This document shows, in pieces, positions 18,810 to 29,279 of a DNA stretch of 40,188 nt (positions within the stretch are counted from its first letter, which is position 1; each line of letters starts with the position of its first letter). A program made the translations under genes and the position numbers. Origin of the DNA: an uncultured Pelagibacteraceae bacterium (GTDB lineage: Bacteria > Pseudomonadota > Alphaproteobacteria > Pelagibacterales > Pelagibacteraceae); contig CACIML010000006.1 of assembly GCA_902587735.1 (NCBI GenBank), positions 1 through 40,188 on the forward strand, written 5' to 3'. The notes below the pieces were generated by a model. The model was not told the DNA's origin, searched no databases, and saw nothing but the letters and a program-made list of their open reading frames with translations.

Positions 18810-19352
18810 GTGCTTAAATCTAAATTAAGAAAGAAAGTTCTTAAAATTAGAAAAATTGCATATAAAAATAATCTTAAAATTGATTTCAATAAAGTTTTCA
18901 GTTTAATTAAAAAAAATAATTTAAATAAAAAATCTATAGGAGGATATTTTCCTGTAAATTATGAAGTAGACGATTTAAAAATTTTAAATGAATTTAATAA
19001 AAAAAATTATCAAATTTCTTTACCTGTAATTAAAAAAAATTTTCAAATGGATTTTTATAAATGGTCTTTTTCGGACCCCATGAAAATTAACAAATATGGA
19101 ATTCCCGAACCTAATTCAAAAAAAATAATTTATCCTGATATAATTCTAATTCCATTAGTTGCTTTTGATAATAATTTAAATCGCTTAGGTTATGGAGGAG
19201 GTTATTATGATCGTGTAATTGAAAAATTAAGTAGAAGAAAAAAAATTTTAAAAATTGGTTTAGCTTTTTCAGTTCAAAAGATTAATAATGTGCCTGTTTC
19301 AAGATATGATAAAAAATTAGATTATATTGTAACAGATAAATATATTTTATAA
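18810..19352 (+). CDS. fthC: 5-formyltetrahydrofolate cyclo-ligase (GTG start)
   Basis: SIGGYFPVNYEVDDLKIL, LPVI, IILIPLVAFDNNLNRLGYGGGYYDRVIE. Confidence 0.93.
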   Translation: MLKSKLRKKVLKIRKIAYKNNLKIDFNKVFSLIKKNNLNKKSIGGYFPVNYEVDDLKILNEFNKKNYQISLPVIKKNFQMDFYKWSFSDPMKINKYGIPEPNSKKIIYPDIILIPLVAFDNNLNRLGYGGGYYDRVIEKLSRRKKILKIGLAFSVQKINNVPVSRYDKKLDYIVTDKYIL

Positions 19353-20158
19353 TGAGAATACTTTTTTTAGGTGATGTTGTTGGAAAATCAGGCTGTTTGG
19401 CGATAACTGAAAATTTGCCAGCTTTAATAAAAAATAAAAAAATAGATTTTGTAATTGTGAATGGAGAAAATGCAGCAGATCAAGGGGTGGGCATCACAGA
19501 AAAAATTAGTAGTGATTTTTTTAATTCTGGAGCTGATGTAATAACTACAGGTAATCATGTTTGGGATCAAAAGGAAGCACTAAATTATATTGATAAAGAG
19601 AATAGACTTTTGAGACCTGAGAATTTAATTAATCCATCACCTGGAAAGGGATTTGAAATATTTAATACAAGAAACAATTTTAAAATTGGTGTTCTTAATT
19701 TAATGGGAAATATATTTATGAAAAAATGCGAAGACGTATTTGAAACTGCACAAAAATTTATTTTAAAAAATAATTTAAAAAAAAATTATGATTTTTTAAT
19801 AGTTGATTTTCATGGAGAAATTACAAGTGAAAAAATGGCAATGGGACATTTTTTTGATGGTAAAGCAACTTTGGTTGTAGGCACACACACGCACGTTCCA
19901 ACCAATGATGCTAGAATTTTACAAAATGGCACTGCTTATTTAACAGATGCAGGAATGTGTGGTGATTACAATTCAGTAATTGGAATGAATAAAAATAATT
20001 CTTTAAATAAATTTTTGAAAAAAGAATCTTTAAAACATTTTCCCGCAACAGGTTTAGCTACTTTAAGCGGTGTAATTGTTGAAGCTGACATAGAAAATGG
20101 ACTAGCAAAAAATATTGAAAATTTTATATATGGAGGAGACTTAAAGAATTCTCATTAA
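19352..20158 (+). CDS. YmdB-family metallophosphoesterase (TIGR00282-type)
   Basis: MRILFLGDVVGKSG, VNGENAADQGVGITEKI, TTGNHVWDQKEAL, DFHGEITSEKMAMGHFFDGKATLVVGTHTHVPTNDARIL. Confidence 0.95.
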   Translation: MRILFLGDVVGKSGCLAITENLPALIKNKKIDFVIVNGENAADQGVGITEKISSDFFNSGADVITTGNHVWDQKEALNYIDKENRLLRPENLINPSPGKGFEIFNTRNNFKIGVLNLMGNIFMKKCEDVFETAQKFILKNNLKKNYDFLIVDFHGEITSEKMAMGHFFDGKATLVVGTHTHVPTNDARILQNGTAYLTDAGMCGDYNSVIGMNKNNSLNKFLKKESLKHFPATGLATLSGVIVEADIENGLAKNIENFIYGGDLKNSH

Positions 20159-20160
20159 TT

Positions 20161-20886
20161 ATGGCGGGACATTCACACTGGGCTGGAATTAAACATAAAA
20201 AAGGTAAAGCTGACAAAAAACGATCAAACATATTTTCAAAGCTATCAAGAGAAATTATAGTTGCCGCAAAGCTTGGGGATAAAGATCCAAATATGAATGC
20301 AAGATTAAGATCAGCAATTCAAGCAGCTCGATCTGCAAATATGCCAAAAGAAAATATTAATAGAGCAATCGACAAATCTTCAACAAGTGTTGATTCAAAT
20401 TTTGAAAATTTAAGATACGAAGGATTTGGCCCAGAAAAAATAGCAGTAATTGTTGAAACATTAACAGATAACAAAAATAGAACAGCATCGAGTATTAGAA
20501 CCATCTTTCAAAAAAATGGTGGCAGCCTTGGAACTCAAGGCTCAGCATCTCATAACTTTAATCATCTCGGTGTTATTAAGATTGATAAAAAAGAAATATC
20601 TGATGAAGAAATTTTAGAACTTGCAATTCAATCTGGTGCAGATGAGTGTATATCAAATTTTGATTTTCATGAAATTCAATGTAAGAAGAGTGAAGTTTAT
20701 AATGTAAAAAAAAAACTAGAGTCCACTATTGAAAATTTCATTTTTGCAGGAATAGAATGGAAACCTTTAAATAGTGTAGAAATTAGTAATGAAAAATTAG
20801 AAACAACAACTGAATTTTTAGAAACCCTAGAAGATAATGATGATGTTCAAAGCGTTTATACTAACTTAAAATTTATAAACACCTAA
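20161..20886 (+). CDS. yebC: YebC/PmpR-family transcriptional regulator / translation factor
   Basis: MAGHSHWAGIKHKKGKADKKRSNIFSKLSREIIVAAKLGDKDPNMNARLRSAIQAARSANMPKENI. Confidence 0.97.
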   Translation: MAGHSHWAGIKHKKGKADKKRSNIFSKLSREIIVAAKLGDKDPNMNARLRSAIQAARSANMPKENINRAIDKSSTSVDSNFENLRYEGFGPEKIAVIVETLTDNKNRTASSIRTIFQKNGGSLGTQGSASHNFNHLGVIKIDKKEISDEEILELAIQSGADECISNFDFHEIQCKKSEVYNVKKKLESTIENFIFAGIEWKPLNSVEISNEKLETTTEFLETLEDNDDVQSVYTNLKFINT

Positions 20887-21380
20887 TGCTTATTATTGGA
20901 ATTGATCCAGGTATTTCAGGCTCAATATGTTTTTTTGAGGATGGAAAAATAACAGCCTTAGTTGAAATGCCAAGTATGGCAGAGGGAAAGAAAAATAAAA
21001 AACAAGTTAATGCTTCTCAAATTTATAATGAAATTTACTCAAGAATTAAAAATTTTGAAAAAAAAAATATCAAAGTTGTGATTGAACAAGTATCTGCTAT
21101 GCCAGGCCAAGGAGTAACTAGCATGTTTAATTTTGGTCAATCATTTGGAGTTTTAAAAGGAGTTTGTTCAGCCATGCAGCTTCCAATGTATTTTGTAAGA
21201 CCAGCAAGATGGAAAAAATATTTTAGCCTTATTAAATCAGAAAAAGATGCAAGTAGAACAAAGGCAATTGAAATATTTCCTTATATTTCGACTCAGTTAT
21301 CTAGAAAAAAGGACGCAAATAAAGCTGATGCCATTCTAATAGCTAGTTTTTTCTATGAAACATACCAATCTGAAGAGTAG
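20886..21380 (+). CDS. ruvC: RuvC-like Holliday junction resolvase
   Basis: MLIIGIDPGISGSICFF, VVIEQVSAMPGQGVTSMFNFGQSFGVLKGV, KADAILIASF; acidic RNase H-fold motifs, follows yebC. Confidence 0.75.
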   Translation: MLIIGIDPGISGSICFFEDGKITALVEMPSMAEGKKNKKQVNASQIYNEIYSRIKNFEKKNIKVVIEQVSAMPGQGVTSMFNFGQSFGVLKGVCSAMQLPMYFVRPARWKKYFSLIKSEKDASRTKAIEIFPYISTQLSRKKDANKADAILIASFFYETYQSEE

Positions 21381-21433
21381 TTATTTAGCATTATAGACAA
21401 ATTCATGACACATTTTAGTGTGAGATCTTACCG

Positions 21434-22108
21434 ATGGAAGCAGATATAGCATCTCAAGGAGTTGGCTTAGCAAGCAATACAGATTTTTCTATAATAAAAT
21501 TATTTATCAGAGCAGATATAATTGTAAAATCAGTAATAATATTATTGATAGCTAGTTCAATTTATTCTTGGGCAGTTATTTTTGAAAAAATTAAATTATT
21601 TAAAAAAATTAACAAAAGTACAGAGGATTTTGAGAATAAACTTTGGAAATCCAGATCTGTTGAAAGCTTTTACAACACTCTTCCAACAAATGTAAACGAT
21701 CCTATGGCAAATGTTTTTAAAAACTCTATGCAAGTATTGCTGAAATCCAAACGAAGTTCTAATCTAAATGAAAAAATGTCTAGAATGCTAGAAATAAATA
21801 TTGAACAACAAATGGAAAGAATTGAAAAAAGTTATACTTTTCTGGCAACAGTAGGATCTACTGCACCGTTTATAGGATTATTTGGAACAGTATGGGGTAT
21901 TATGAATTCATTTCAGTCAATTGCAATTTCTAGAAACACAAGTTTAGCAATTGTTGCCCCAGGTATTGCTGAAGCTTTATTCGCAACAGCTTTGGGATTA
22001 CTAGCTGCAATTCCAGCTGTAGTTGCTTATAACAAATTTAGCAACGATTCTAAAAAATATTTACAAAAATTAGAAAATTTTTCAAAAAGACTTCTATCAA
22101 TAATTTAG
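21434..22108 (+). CDS. tolQ: Tol-Pal system protein TolQ
   Basis: FLATVGSTAPFIGLFGTVWGIMNSFQSIAISRNTSLAIVAPGIAEALFATALGLLAAIPAVVAYNKF. Confidence 0.97.
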   Translation: MEADIASQGVGLASNTDFSIIKLFIRADIIVKSVIILLIASSIYSWAVIFEKIKLFKKINKSTEDFENKLWKSRSVESFYNTLPTNVNDPMANVFKNSMQVLLKSKRSSNLNEKMSRMLEINIEQQMERIEKSYTFLATVGSTAPFIGLFGTVWGIMNSFQSIAISRNTSLAIVAPGIAEALFATALGLLAAIPAVVAYNKFSNDSKKYLQKLENFSKRLLSII

Positions 22109-22110
22109 TA

Positions 22111-22527
22111 ATGGCATTTAAATTAAAACGTTCGTCTCGAGAACCAATGAGCGAAATAAATGTCACCCCATTTGTTGATGTAATGCTAGTATTATTAATT
22201 ATTTTTATGGTAACAGCCCCATTATTGACAGTTGGAGTTCAAGTTGATTTACCCGAAAGTTCAGCTGATTCACTTCCTGAAGAACAAGAACCTTTAACAC
22301 TAACCATTAATTCAAAAGGAGAAATTTTTATTCAAGAGTCTAAAATTGAATATGAAAAAATTATACCAAAAATATTAGCAGTTTCAAAAAATAGAACCGA
22401 TACAAGAATTTACGTAAGAGGCGATAAAACAATTAATTATGGAAGAGTTTTAGAGATAATGGGTATGCTTTCAGGGTCAGGATTCACTAAAGTTGCATTA
22501 ATTTCAGAGCCTTACAAAGAAAGGTAG
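22111..22527 (+). CDS. tolR: Tol-Pal system protein TolR
   Basis: SEINVTPFVDVMLVLLIIFMVTAPLLTVGVQVDLPES. Confidence 0.97.
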   Translation: MAFKLKRSSREPMSEINVTPFVDVMLVLLIIFMVTAPLLTVGVQVDLPESSADSLPEEQEPLTLTINSKGEIFIQESKIEYEKIIPKILAVSKNRTDTRIYVRGDKTINYGRVLEIMGMLSGSGFTKVALISEPYKER

Positions 22528-22531
22528 AGTT

Positions 22532-23338
22532 GTGATTAGAAATATTGTTATTTCTTCAACCTTTCATTTCCTTATAATTTTGATTGCAACAATGAGTTTG
22601 CCATTTTTATTAAAAAAACCAATTGATCTTCCTCCAATTATTTCAGTCGAACTCATACAAATTACTGATAAAACTAATATTCCTTTTGCCCCAAAAGCAA
22701 AGAAAATAATTGAAAAAGTAAAGAAAAAAGAAAAGTTAGTTTCTGAGCAAGCCCCACCTAAAATTGTCAAAAAAGAAAAACCCGAATCAGTTCCTTTGCC
22801 TGATGAAAAGATTGAAAAAGTTGAAAAATTAGAAGAAAAAAAACAAAATCCAGAAAAAATAGACAATGAAGTTAAACAGGTGTCAGAGTTTGAAAAAAAA
22901 GAATTATTTGATCCAAATAGTATTGCAGCTCTTATTGATAAATCTAAAGAAGAAACTGCAGAAACCAATAAAAAAATAAACAAAATCACTCAAGATCAAG
23001 ATAAAAGTGTAGATATGACTGGTTTATCATTGAGTGAGGAAGATGCTTTAAAAGCACAACTCTTTGGGTGTTGGAGCATTCCATTAGGATTACCCTATAA
23101 TGAAAATTTATTAGTAAGAATAAAGTTACAGTTAAAACCAGATGGATCTGTTATAAGATCTGAAATTTTGGATCATGCAAGAATGAATAAACCAGGGCAA
23201 GAATTTTATAAAGTATTAGCCGAGAGCGCCTTGAGAGCAATTAAGTTATGCCAACCATTAAGAGTTCCAACTACAGGCTATGAAAGATGGAAAGATTTAC
23301 AATTAAATTTTGATGCAAGGGAGATGCTAGAGGGTTAA
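22532..23338 (+). CDS. tolA: TolA-like protein
   Basis: N-terminal TM segment, Lys/Glu/Pro-rich linker, C-terminal TonB/TolA-like [29 protein letters not shown]; between tolR and tolB. Confidence 0.88.
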   Translation: MIRNIVISSTFHFLIILIATMSLPFLLKKPIDLPPIISVELIQITDKTNIPFAPKAKKIIEKVKKKEKLVSEQAPPKIVKKEKPESVPLPDEKIEKVEKLEEKKQNPEKIDNEVKQVSEFEKKELFDPNSIAALIDKSKEETAETNKKINKITQDQDKSVDMTGLSLSEEDALKAQLFGCWSIPLGLPYNENLLVRIKLQLKPDGSVIRSEILDHARMNKPGQEFYKVLAESALRAIKLCQPLRVPTTGYERWKDLQLNFDAREMLEG

Positions 23339-23340
23339 AA

Positions 23341-24681
23341 ATGTTATTTAGATACATATTTATATTAATAATTCTTTTACCAATTAAAGCTATTGCTTTA
23401 ATCGAAGTTGATATCACAAGAGGTAATCTAAGCCCGTTACCAATTGCAGTATCACCTCTGTCAATAGATAAAAAATCCAAAGAAAGTTTTAACAAAATAT
23501 TAAAGAATAAAGATTTAGGTTCAGAGATTTCAATAGTTGTTGAAAACAATTTAAAACAATCGGGTTTGTTTAATCCTTTAAATAAAAATGCGTTTCTTCA
23601 AGAACCAGATATTGCACATTTAAAACCTAGATTTGAAGATTGGGCATTGATTAAGGCTCAAGCTTTAATCACTGGTAAAGTAACTTATTTTGATGAGAAA
23701 TTAAGAGTTGAGTTTAGACTATGGGATGTTTTGGCCGCAAAAGAAATGATGGCCATAGCTTTTACAACTGTACCAACTAATTGGAGAAGAGTAGGCCATA
23801 TAATTACCGATAAAGTTTATGAACGTTTAACTGGGGAAAAGGGTTATTTTGATACTAGAATTATTTATGTTTCAGAAGAAGGAAAAAAAACAAATAGAAT
23901 TAAAAAATTAGCAATTATGGATCAGGATGGGTTTAATACAAAATATTTAACTTTAGGAAACGAACTAGTATTGACACCTAGATTTAACCCAACCAATCAA
24001 ATGGTAACTTATTTATCTTATTTTAGAAATTTACCCAGAGTTTACTTGCTAGATATAGAAACCGGAATTCAAGAAGTTGTAGGTGACTTTCCAGGCATGA
24101 CATTTGCACCGAGATTTTCACCAGATGGAAAAAAAATAATAATGAGTTTTGCAATGGATGGAAATTCTGACATATATACAATGGATCTTGAAAATCGTGT
24201 TGTTGAAAAAATTACAAATCATCCTTCAATAGATACATCTCCATCTTATTCACCAAACGGAAAGTATATTTGTTTCAACTCTGACAGAAGTGGATATCAA
24301 CAAATTTATGTGATGAAAAGCAATGGAAGTAACGTGAAGAGGATTTCATTTGGAAAAGGAATCTATGGGACTCCAGTTTGGTCTCCAAGAGGAGATTTGA
24401 TTGCATTTACCAAAATGCATAAAGGGAAATTTTATATTGGTGTCATGAGAACTGACGGGTCTGGTGAAAGACTATTAACAGAAAATTATTATCAAGAAGC
24501 TCCATCATGGTCTCCAAATGGACGAGTTTTGATATTTTATAGAGAAACAAAAACTGACGAAATGGGAGAAGGTTTTTCAGCTAAATTATGGTCTATAGAT
24601 TTAACAGGCTATAATGAGAGGCTTGTAGATACAGAAACAGACGCTTCTGACCCATCCTGGTCGTCTTTATTGAGTAATTAA
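23341..24681 (+). CDS. tolB: Tol-Pal system beta-propeller protein TolB
   Basis: Repeated WD40-like units: [71 protein letters not shown]. Confidence 0.96.
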   Translation: MLFRYIFILIILLPIKAIALIEVDITRGNLSPLPIAVSPLSIDKKSKESFNKILKNKDLGSEISIVVENNLKQSGLFNPLNKNAFLQEPDIAHLKPRFEDWALIKAQALITGKVTYFDEKLRVEFRLWDVLAAKEMMAIAFTTVPTNWRRVGHIITDKVYERLTGEKGYFDTRIIYVSEEGKKTNRIKKLAIMDQDGFNTKYLTLGNELVLTPRFNPTNQMVTYLSYFRNLPRVYLLDIETGIQEVVGDFPGMTFAPRFSPDGKKIIMSFAMDGNSDIYTMDLENRVVEKITNHPSIDTSPSYSPNGKYICFNSDRSGYQQIYVMKSNGSNVKRISFGKGIYGTPVWSPRGDLIAFTKMHKGKFYIGVMRTDGSGERLLTENYYQEAPSWSPNGRVLIFYRETKTDEMGEGFSAKLWSIDLTGYNERLVDTETDASDPSWSSLLSN

Positions 24682-24758
24682 TACTAAATGGTTGATTTTT
24701 AGGCTTGAAAGATTTAATTAGTTATGAAAAAGTTACATATTCAATATAAGGAGTGGTA

Positions 24759-25238
24759 ATGAATTTAGGCAAAATTTTAAAGAACGTACTTTTAGTAACG
24801 TTGGCATGTTTGGTTTTATCAGCTTGTGCAACACAAAAGAAAAGTACTAATCAATTGCAAGGAGATGTATATACAGGAACAGATACGGTTGAGTATTTAG
24901 CATCAGGCGTGCCTGATAGAGTTTTCTTTGCAACAAATGAATCAATTTTAACAACGAAATCAAGAGATACACTAAGAAAACAAGCTGCATGGATGAGAAA
25001 AAATAGTGATTTAACGTTTGTGATTGAAGGGCATGCAGATGAAAGAGGAACAAGAGAATATAACTTAGCTTTAGGTGAGAGAAGAGCAAATGCTGCTAAA
25101 GACTATCTAATGACTTATGGAGTAGACGGAAATAGATTATCAGTTATTAGTTATGGAAAAGAAAGACCTGTAGATTCAGGATCCAATCCATTATCTTGGT
25201 CAAAAAATAGAAGATCAGTTACAGTAAAAGCTAATTAA
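24759..25238 (+). CDS. pal: Peptidoglycan-associated lipoprotein
   Basis: Lipobox LVLSAC; VFFATNESILTTKSRDTLRKQAAWM, FVIEGHADERGTREYNLALGERRANAAKDYL. AAGGAG lies just before ATG 24759, so this is preferred to GTG 24753. Confidence 0.96.
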   Translation: MNLGKILKNVLLVTLACLVLSACATQKKSTNQLQGDVYTGTDTVEYLASGVPDRVFFATNESILTTKSRDTLRKQAAWMRKNSDLTFVIEGHADERGTREYNLALGERRANAAKDYLMTYGVDGNRLSVISYGKERPVDSGSNPLSWSKNRRSVTVKAN

Positions 25239-25251
25239 GTAAATTAATTTT

Positions 25252-25292
25252 AAAAAGACCCTGCATGTTACGCATGATAGGGTCTTTTTTTT
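25252..25292 (+). terminator. Rho-independent terminator after pal
   Basis: AAAAAGACCCT (25252-25262) pairs with AGGGTCTTTTT (25279-25289), with an inner CATG/CATG stem and T tract. Confidence 0.93.
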
Positions 25293-25320
25293 GCCATTAT
25301 TATAATTACAAATAAATTAA

Positions 25321-26316
25321 ATGATTAAGTTTAAGAACATTATAGTAATAAATTTATTTTTATTAACCATCCTTGTAAATACAAAAGTTTTTTCAGACGA
25401 TAAAAAAGATGTTCAAGAAATATTAGAGTTGATACAAAAAGATCTTAAAACATTAGAAAAGGCCGTTTATTCGGAAAAACTAAATGACAATGTAAATGAT
25501 TCAACTTCTTCAAAATCAATTGATCAAAATGCTGAAGATGTTTTAACTAGACATTTATTAAAATTATCAGAAATTGAGAAACAATTTCAAGAATTAACCA
25601 ATAAATTTGAAGAGATTAATTTTAAAATTGATAAACTATCAAATAGACTATCAAAAGTACAAGCTGATAATCAAATGAGATTTCAAGAACTAGAAAATAA
25701 TTCAATTGTTTCAGTTGATGCAAATAAAAAAATAACATCATTACCAAAAGAAGAAACAAAGAAAGTTTTACCAGGATCTTCAGAACCACAAGATTTAGGC
25801 TCGATTTCTTATAAAGACTCAGAAACAAATTTATCTGTACAGCAAACTCAATCTATAGACTCTACTGGAACAATAGTTTCAGAAACTTTTGAATCAGAAG
25901 AAAAATTATTACCTGATGAAAGTCCTGAAAAACAATATGATTTTGCAATGAGTTTTTTAAAAGTAGGAGATTACAATACTGCTGAAAGAGCTTTTAAAGA
26001 ATTTATTGATACTAATAATGAACATGAGTTAACTGGAAACGCACAATATTGGTATGCTGAAACATTTAGAATTAGACAGTTGTTTACTGATGCAGCTTCA
26101 GCTTATCTTGAGGGTTACCAAAAATATCCCAAAAGCGAGAAGGCTCCTATAAATTTGTTAAAACTTGGTGTATCATTAGTTCAAATTGGAGAAAAAGATC
26201 AAGGTTGTTTGATGATTACTGGTGTTGAGAAGCAATATCCACAAGCAAATCAATCTGTTCTTCAAAAAGCTAAATATGAAGAAAAAAAGTTCGATTGTAA
26301 AAAAGAAAGCTCATAG
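25321..26316 (+). CDS. cpoB: Tol-Pal system protein CpoB/YbgF
   Basis: Signal peptide, coiled coil, then SPEKQYDFAMSFLKVGDYNTAERAFKEFIDTNNEHELTGNAQYWYAETF (TPR). Confidence 0.92.
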   Translation: MIKFKNIIVINLFLLTILVNTKVFSDDKKDVQEILELIQKDLKTLEKAVYSEKLNDNVNDSTSSKSIDQNAEDVLTRHLLKLSEIEKQFQELTNKFEEINFKIDKLSNRLSKVQADNQMRFQELENNSIVSVDANKKITSLPKEETKKVLPGSSEPQDLGSISYKDSETNLSVQQTQSIDSTGTIVSETFESEEKLLPDESPEKQYDFAMSFLKVGDYNTAERAFKEFIDTNNEHELTGNAQYWYAETFRIRQLFTDAASAYLEGYQKYPKSEKAPINLLKLGVSLVQIGEKDQGCLMITGVEKQYPQANQSVLQKAKYEEKKFDCKKESS

Positions 26317-27325
26317 TTTAATTCTCAAATATTTAACTGATAAAAAAATATTAAAAATTTATAAAGAGTTTAAAAGTTCTTTAAATATTAGTGATAATTT
26401 TGCTGTTGCTATATCTGGAGGACCAGATAGCTTATCATTAGCATTTTTGACAAAATGTTATTCATTAATTAAACAAATAGATGTAAAATTTTATATAGTT
26501 GATCACAAACTTCGTAAAAATTCGTCATCTGAGGCTAAACTAGTAAGTTTAAACTTGAAGAAATTTGATATTAATTGCCAAATATTAACTTGGTATGGAA
26601 AGAAGCCATTAACTAATATTCAAGCTTTAGCAAGAGATAAAAGATTTTATCTTTTAACAAATCAATGTAAAAAAAATAACATCAAATATCTTTTACTTGG
26701 ACATCAAATAGATGATCTGTATGAGAATTTTTTAATTAGACTTTTTAGAGGGAGTGGCTTAAAAGGTTTAACATCTTTTGGAAAAACATCCGAATATAAA
26801 AAAAATGGTATTAATATTTTAAGACCATTAATTAATTTAGATAAAAAAGAACTGATTTATTTGTCAAATAAAGTGTTTAACTTTTTTATTAAAGATCCAT
26901 CTAATTTAGATGAGAATTTTAAAAGAATTAGAGTTAGAAATTTAATTAAAAATTTTAAAAAAGAAGGTTTTGATAAAAAAAAACTTAAATTAACAATTAA
27001 AAATCTTAAAGATTCAAATGAATCAATCAATTTTTATGTTAAAAAAAATATAAGCCAGAATACAAAATTTTTTAATAAAAAGAATACTTTTGTATTAAAT
27101 GAATTTTTTTTTGATCAATCTCATGAAGTTATTTTTAGATCTCTGTCATTTTTAATGAAATTAATTAGTGGAAAATACTATGCTGCTAGAGGCAAAAGCA
27201 TTAATGAGTTAATTAAAAAAATTCAATTTAACAAAATTAACGTAAAAGTAACACTTGGTGGATGCTTTATTGAAAAAATCAACAAAACTATATTAATTTC
27301 AAGAGAAAAATCCTTTAAAAATTAG
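26276..27325 (+). CDS. tilS: tRNA(Ile)-lysidine synthase
   Basis: FAVAISGGPDSLSLAFL (PP-loop), IVDHKLRKNSSSEA, LLGHQIDDLYENFLIRLFRGSGLKGL, RPLINLDKKEL. Start uncertain; overlaps cpoB. Confidence 0.93.
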   Translation: MKKKSSIVKKKAHSLILKYLTDKKILKIYKEFKSSLNISDNFAVAISGGPDSLSLAFLTKCYSLIKQIDVKFYIVDHKLRKNSSSEAKLVSLNLKKFDINCQILTWYGKKPLTNIQALARDKRFYLLTNQCKKNNIKYLLLGHQIDDLYENFLIRLFRGSGLKGLTSFGKTSEYKKNGINILRPLINLDKKELIYLSNKVFNFFIKDPSNLDENFKRIRVRNLIKNFKKEGFDKKKLKLTIKNLKDSNESINFYVKKNISQNTKFFNKKNTFVLNEFFFDQSHEVIFRSLSFLMKLISGKYYAARGKSINELIKKIQFNKINVKVTLGGCFIEKINKTILISREKSFKN

Positions 27326-27379
27326 ATTTTTTAACAAATTGACACTTGTTTAATTGTTAATAATTCTTATCTTACACGT

Positions 27380-29272
27380 ATGAATTTTAAGAATTTGGTA
27401 ATGTGGATTGTAATAGTCTTTTTAACTATTGGTCTTTACAATATGTTTAAAAATCCTCAAGGCTCTATTAGTACAAAAAATAATATTATATTTTCAGAGT
27501 TTTTAACTGAGGTAGATGCAGGAAGGGTAGTAAAAGTAGAAATCAAAGGAAATAATATTAGAGGAGTTTTATCAGATGGAACTATTTTTAATACTTATTC
27601 ACCTGATGACCCAAACTTAATTGAAAAATTATCAAATAAAGGTGTAAGTATTTCAGCAGTTCCTATTGAAGAAAAAATGCCTTCAATTTTAGGTGTATTA
27701 TTATCTTGGTTTCCAATGTTGTTGTTAATAGCTGTTTGGATTTTCTTTATGAGACAAATGCAAGGTGGAAAAGGTGGAGCCATGGGTTTTGGACGTTCAA
27801 AAGCTAAAATGATGAATGAGTTAAAAGGTAAAGTAACATTTAATGATGTTGCAGGAATAGAAGAAGCAAAAGAGGAAGTTGAAGAAGTTGTAGAATTTTT
27901 AAAAGATCCAAAAAAATTTAGTAGACTTGGTGGCAAAATACCAAGAGGATGTTTATTGGTTGGCCCTCCAGGAACAGGAAAAACTTTACTGGCAAGAGCA
28001 ATTGCAGGAGAAGCAAATGTTCCTTTTTTTACTATATCTGGATCAGATTTTGTAGAAATGTTCGTTGGTGTTGGCGCATCAAGAGTAAGAGATATGTTTG
28101 AACAAGGAAAAAAACATTCACCGTGTATTATTTTTATTGACGAAATAGATGCAGTTGGACGAAGTCGTGGTGCTGGACTTGGTGGAGGAAATGATGAGAG
28201 GGAACAAACTCTAAATCAGTTATTGGTTGAAATGGATGGCTTTGATACTAATGAAGGTGTAATTATTATTGCAGCAACTAATAGACCTGATGTTCTAGAT
28301 CCGGCTTTATTGCGACCAGGAAGATTTGACAGACAAGTGGTCGTATCATTACCTGACATTATTGGTAGAGAAAAAATTCTTAAAGTTCATGCAAAAAAAA
28401 TATCTATGGCGCCAGATGTTAATTTAAGAACTGTAGCAAGAGGAACGCCAGGTTTTTCAGGTGCAGATTTAGCAAACTTAGTCAATGAAGCAGCTTTGTT
28501 AGCTGCAAGAAAAAACAAAAGAATAGTAACTTATCCTGAATTTGAAGAATCCAAAGACAAAGTTATGATGGGAGCAGAAAGAAGATCAATGGTAATGACA
28601 GAAGAAGAAAAAAAACTAACTGCTTATCATGAAGCGGGTCATGCCATTGTAACTATAAACGAAAAGGCTGCACACCCAATTCATAAAGCAACAATAATTC
28701 CAAGAGGTAGAGCTTTAGGAATGGTGATGCAATTACCAGAAAGAGATGAGCTGTCACAAACAAGAGAACAACTTAATTCTCAGATGGCTATTGCCATGGG
28801 AGGTAGAGTAGCAGAAGAAATTATTTTTGGTGATGAAAAAGTTACGACTGGTGCTGCTAGCGACATTGAACAAGCTACAAAGAGGGCAAGAGCAATGGTT
28901 ATGAGAGCTGGTTTAAGCAAAGAATTAGGCCCAGTAGCATATGGAGAAAATGAAGAAGAAGTTTTTTTAGGCAGATCAGTTGCAAGACATCAACATATGT
29001 CAGAAGAAACTTCAAGAAAAGTAGACATTGAGATTAAAAAGTTAGTGGAAAAAGGCTATGAAAGAGCAAAAAAAGTTTTAAATGAAAAAATTGATGATCT
29101 GCATAAACTTGCAAAAGCTCTTTTGACATATGAAACTTTAACTGGGGCTGAAATTGAAGATTTAATAAATAAAAACGTTTTTCCAGCAAATAAAGAAGAT
29201 TTAAAAGCCGAAAAAGAAGAGCAAGGGTCAGCTTTAGGATCGATTGGATTAAAGCCAAAAATAGTACATTAA
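27380..29272 (+). CDS. ftsH: ATP-dependent zinc metalloprotease FtsH
   Basis: [69 protein letters not shown]. Confidence 0.98.
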   Translation: MNFKNLVMWIVIVFLTIGLYNMFKNPQGSISTKNNIIFSEFLTEVDAGRVVKVEIKGNNIRGVLSDGTIFNTYSPDDPNLIEKLSNKGVSISAVPIEEKMPSILGVLLSWFPMLLLIAVWIFFMRQMQGGKGGAMGFGRSKAKMMNELKGKVTFNDVAGIEEAKEEVEEVVEFLKDPKKFSRLGGKIPRGCLLVGPPGTGKTLLARAIAGEANVPFFTISGSDFVEMFVGVGASRVRDMFEQGKKHSPCIIFIDEIDAVGRSRGAGLGGGNDEREQTLNQLLVEMDGFDTNEGVIIIAATNRPDVLDPALLRPGRFDRQVVVSLPDIIGREKILKVHAKKISMAPDVNLRTVARGTPGFSGADLANLVNEAALLAARKNKRIVTYPEFEESKDKVMMGAERRSMVMTEEEKKLTAYHEAGHAIVTINEKAAHPIHKATIIPRGRALGMVMQLPERDELSQTREQLNSQMAIAMGGRVAEEIIFGDEKVTTGAASDIEQATKRARAMVMRAGLSKELGPVAYGENEEEVFLGRSVARHQHMSEETSRKVDIEIKKLVEKGYERAKKVLNEKIDDLHKLAKALLTYETLTGAEIEDLINKNVFPANKEDLKAEKEEQGSALGSIGLKPKIVH

Positions 29273-29279
29273 TTACATA

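Noticed and set aside
21381-21433. CACA-TTTTAG-TGTG hairpin upstream of tolQ
   Set aside because: A 4-bp stem is expected by chance at this composition; no T tract.
24682-24752. Riboswitch or structured leader before pal
   Set aside because: 71 nt, AT-rich, no convincing stem; only a good SD (AAGGAG) before the ATG.
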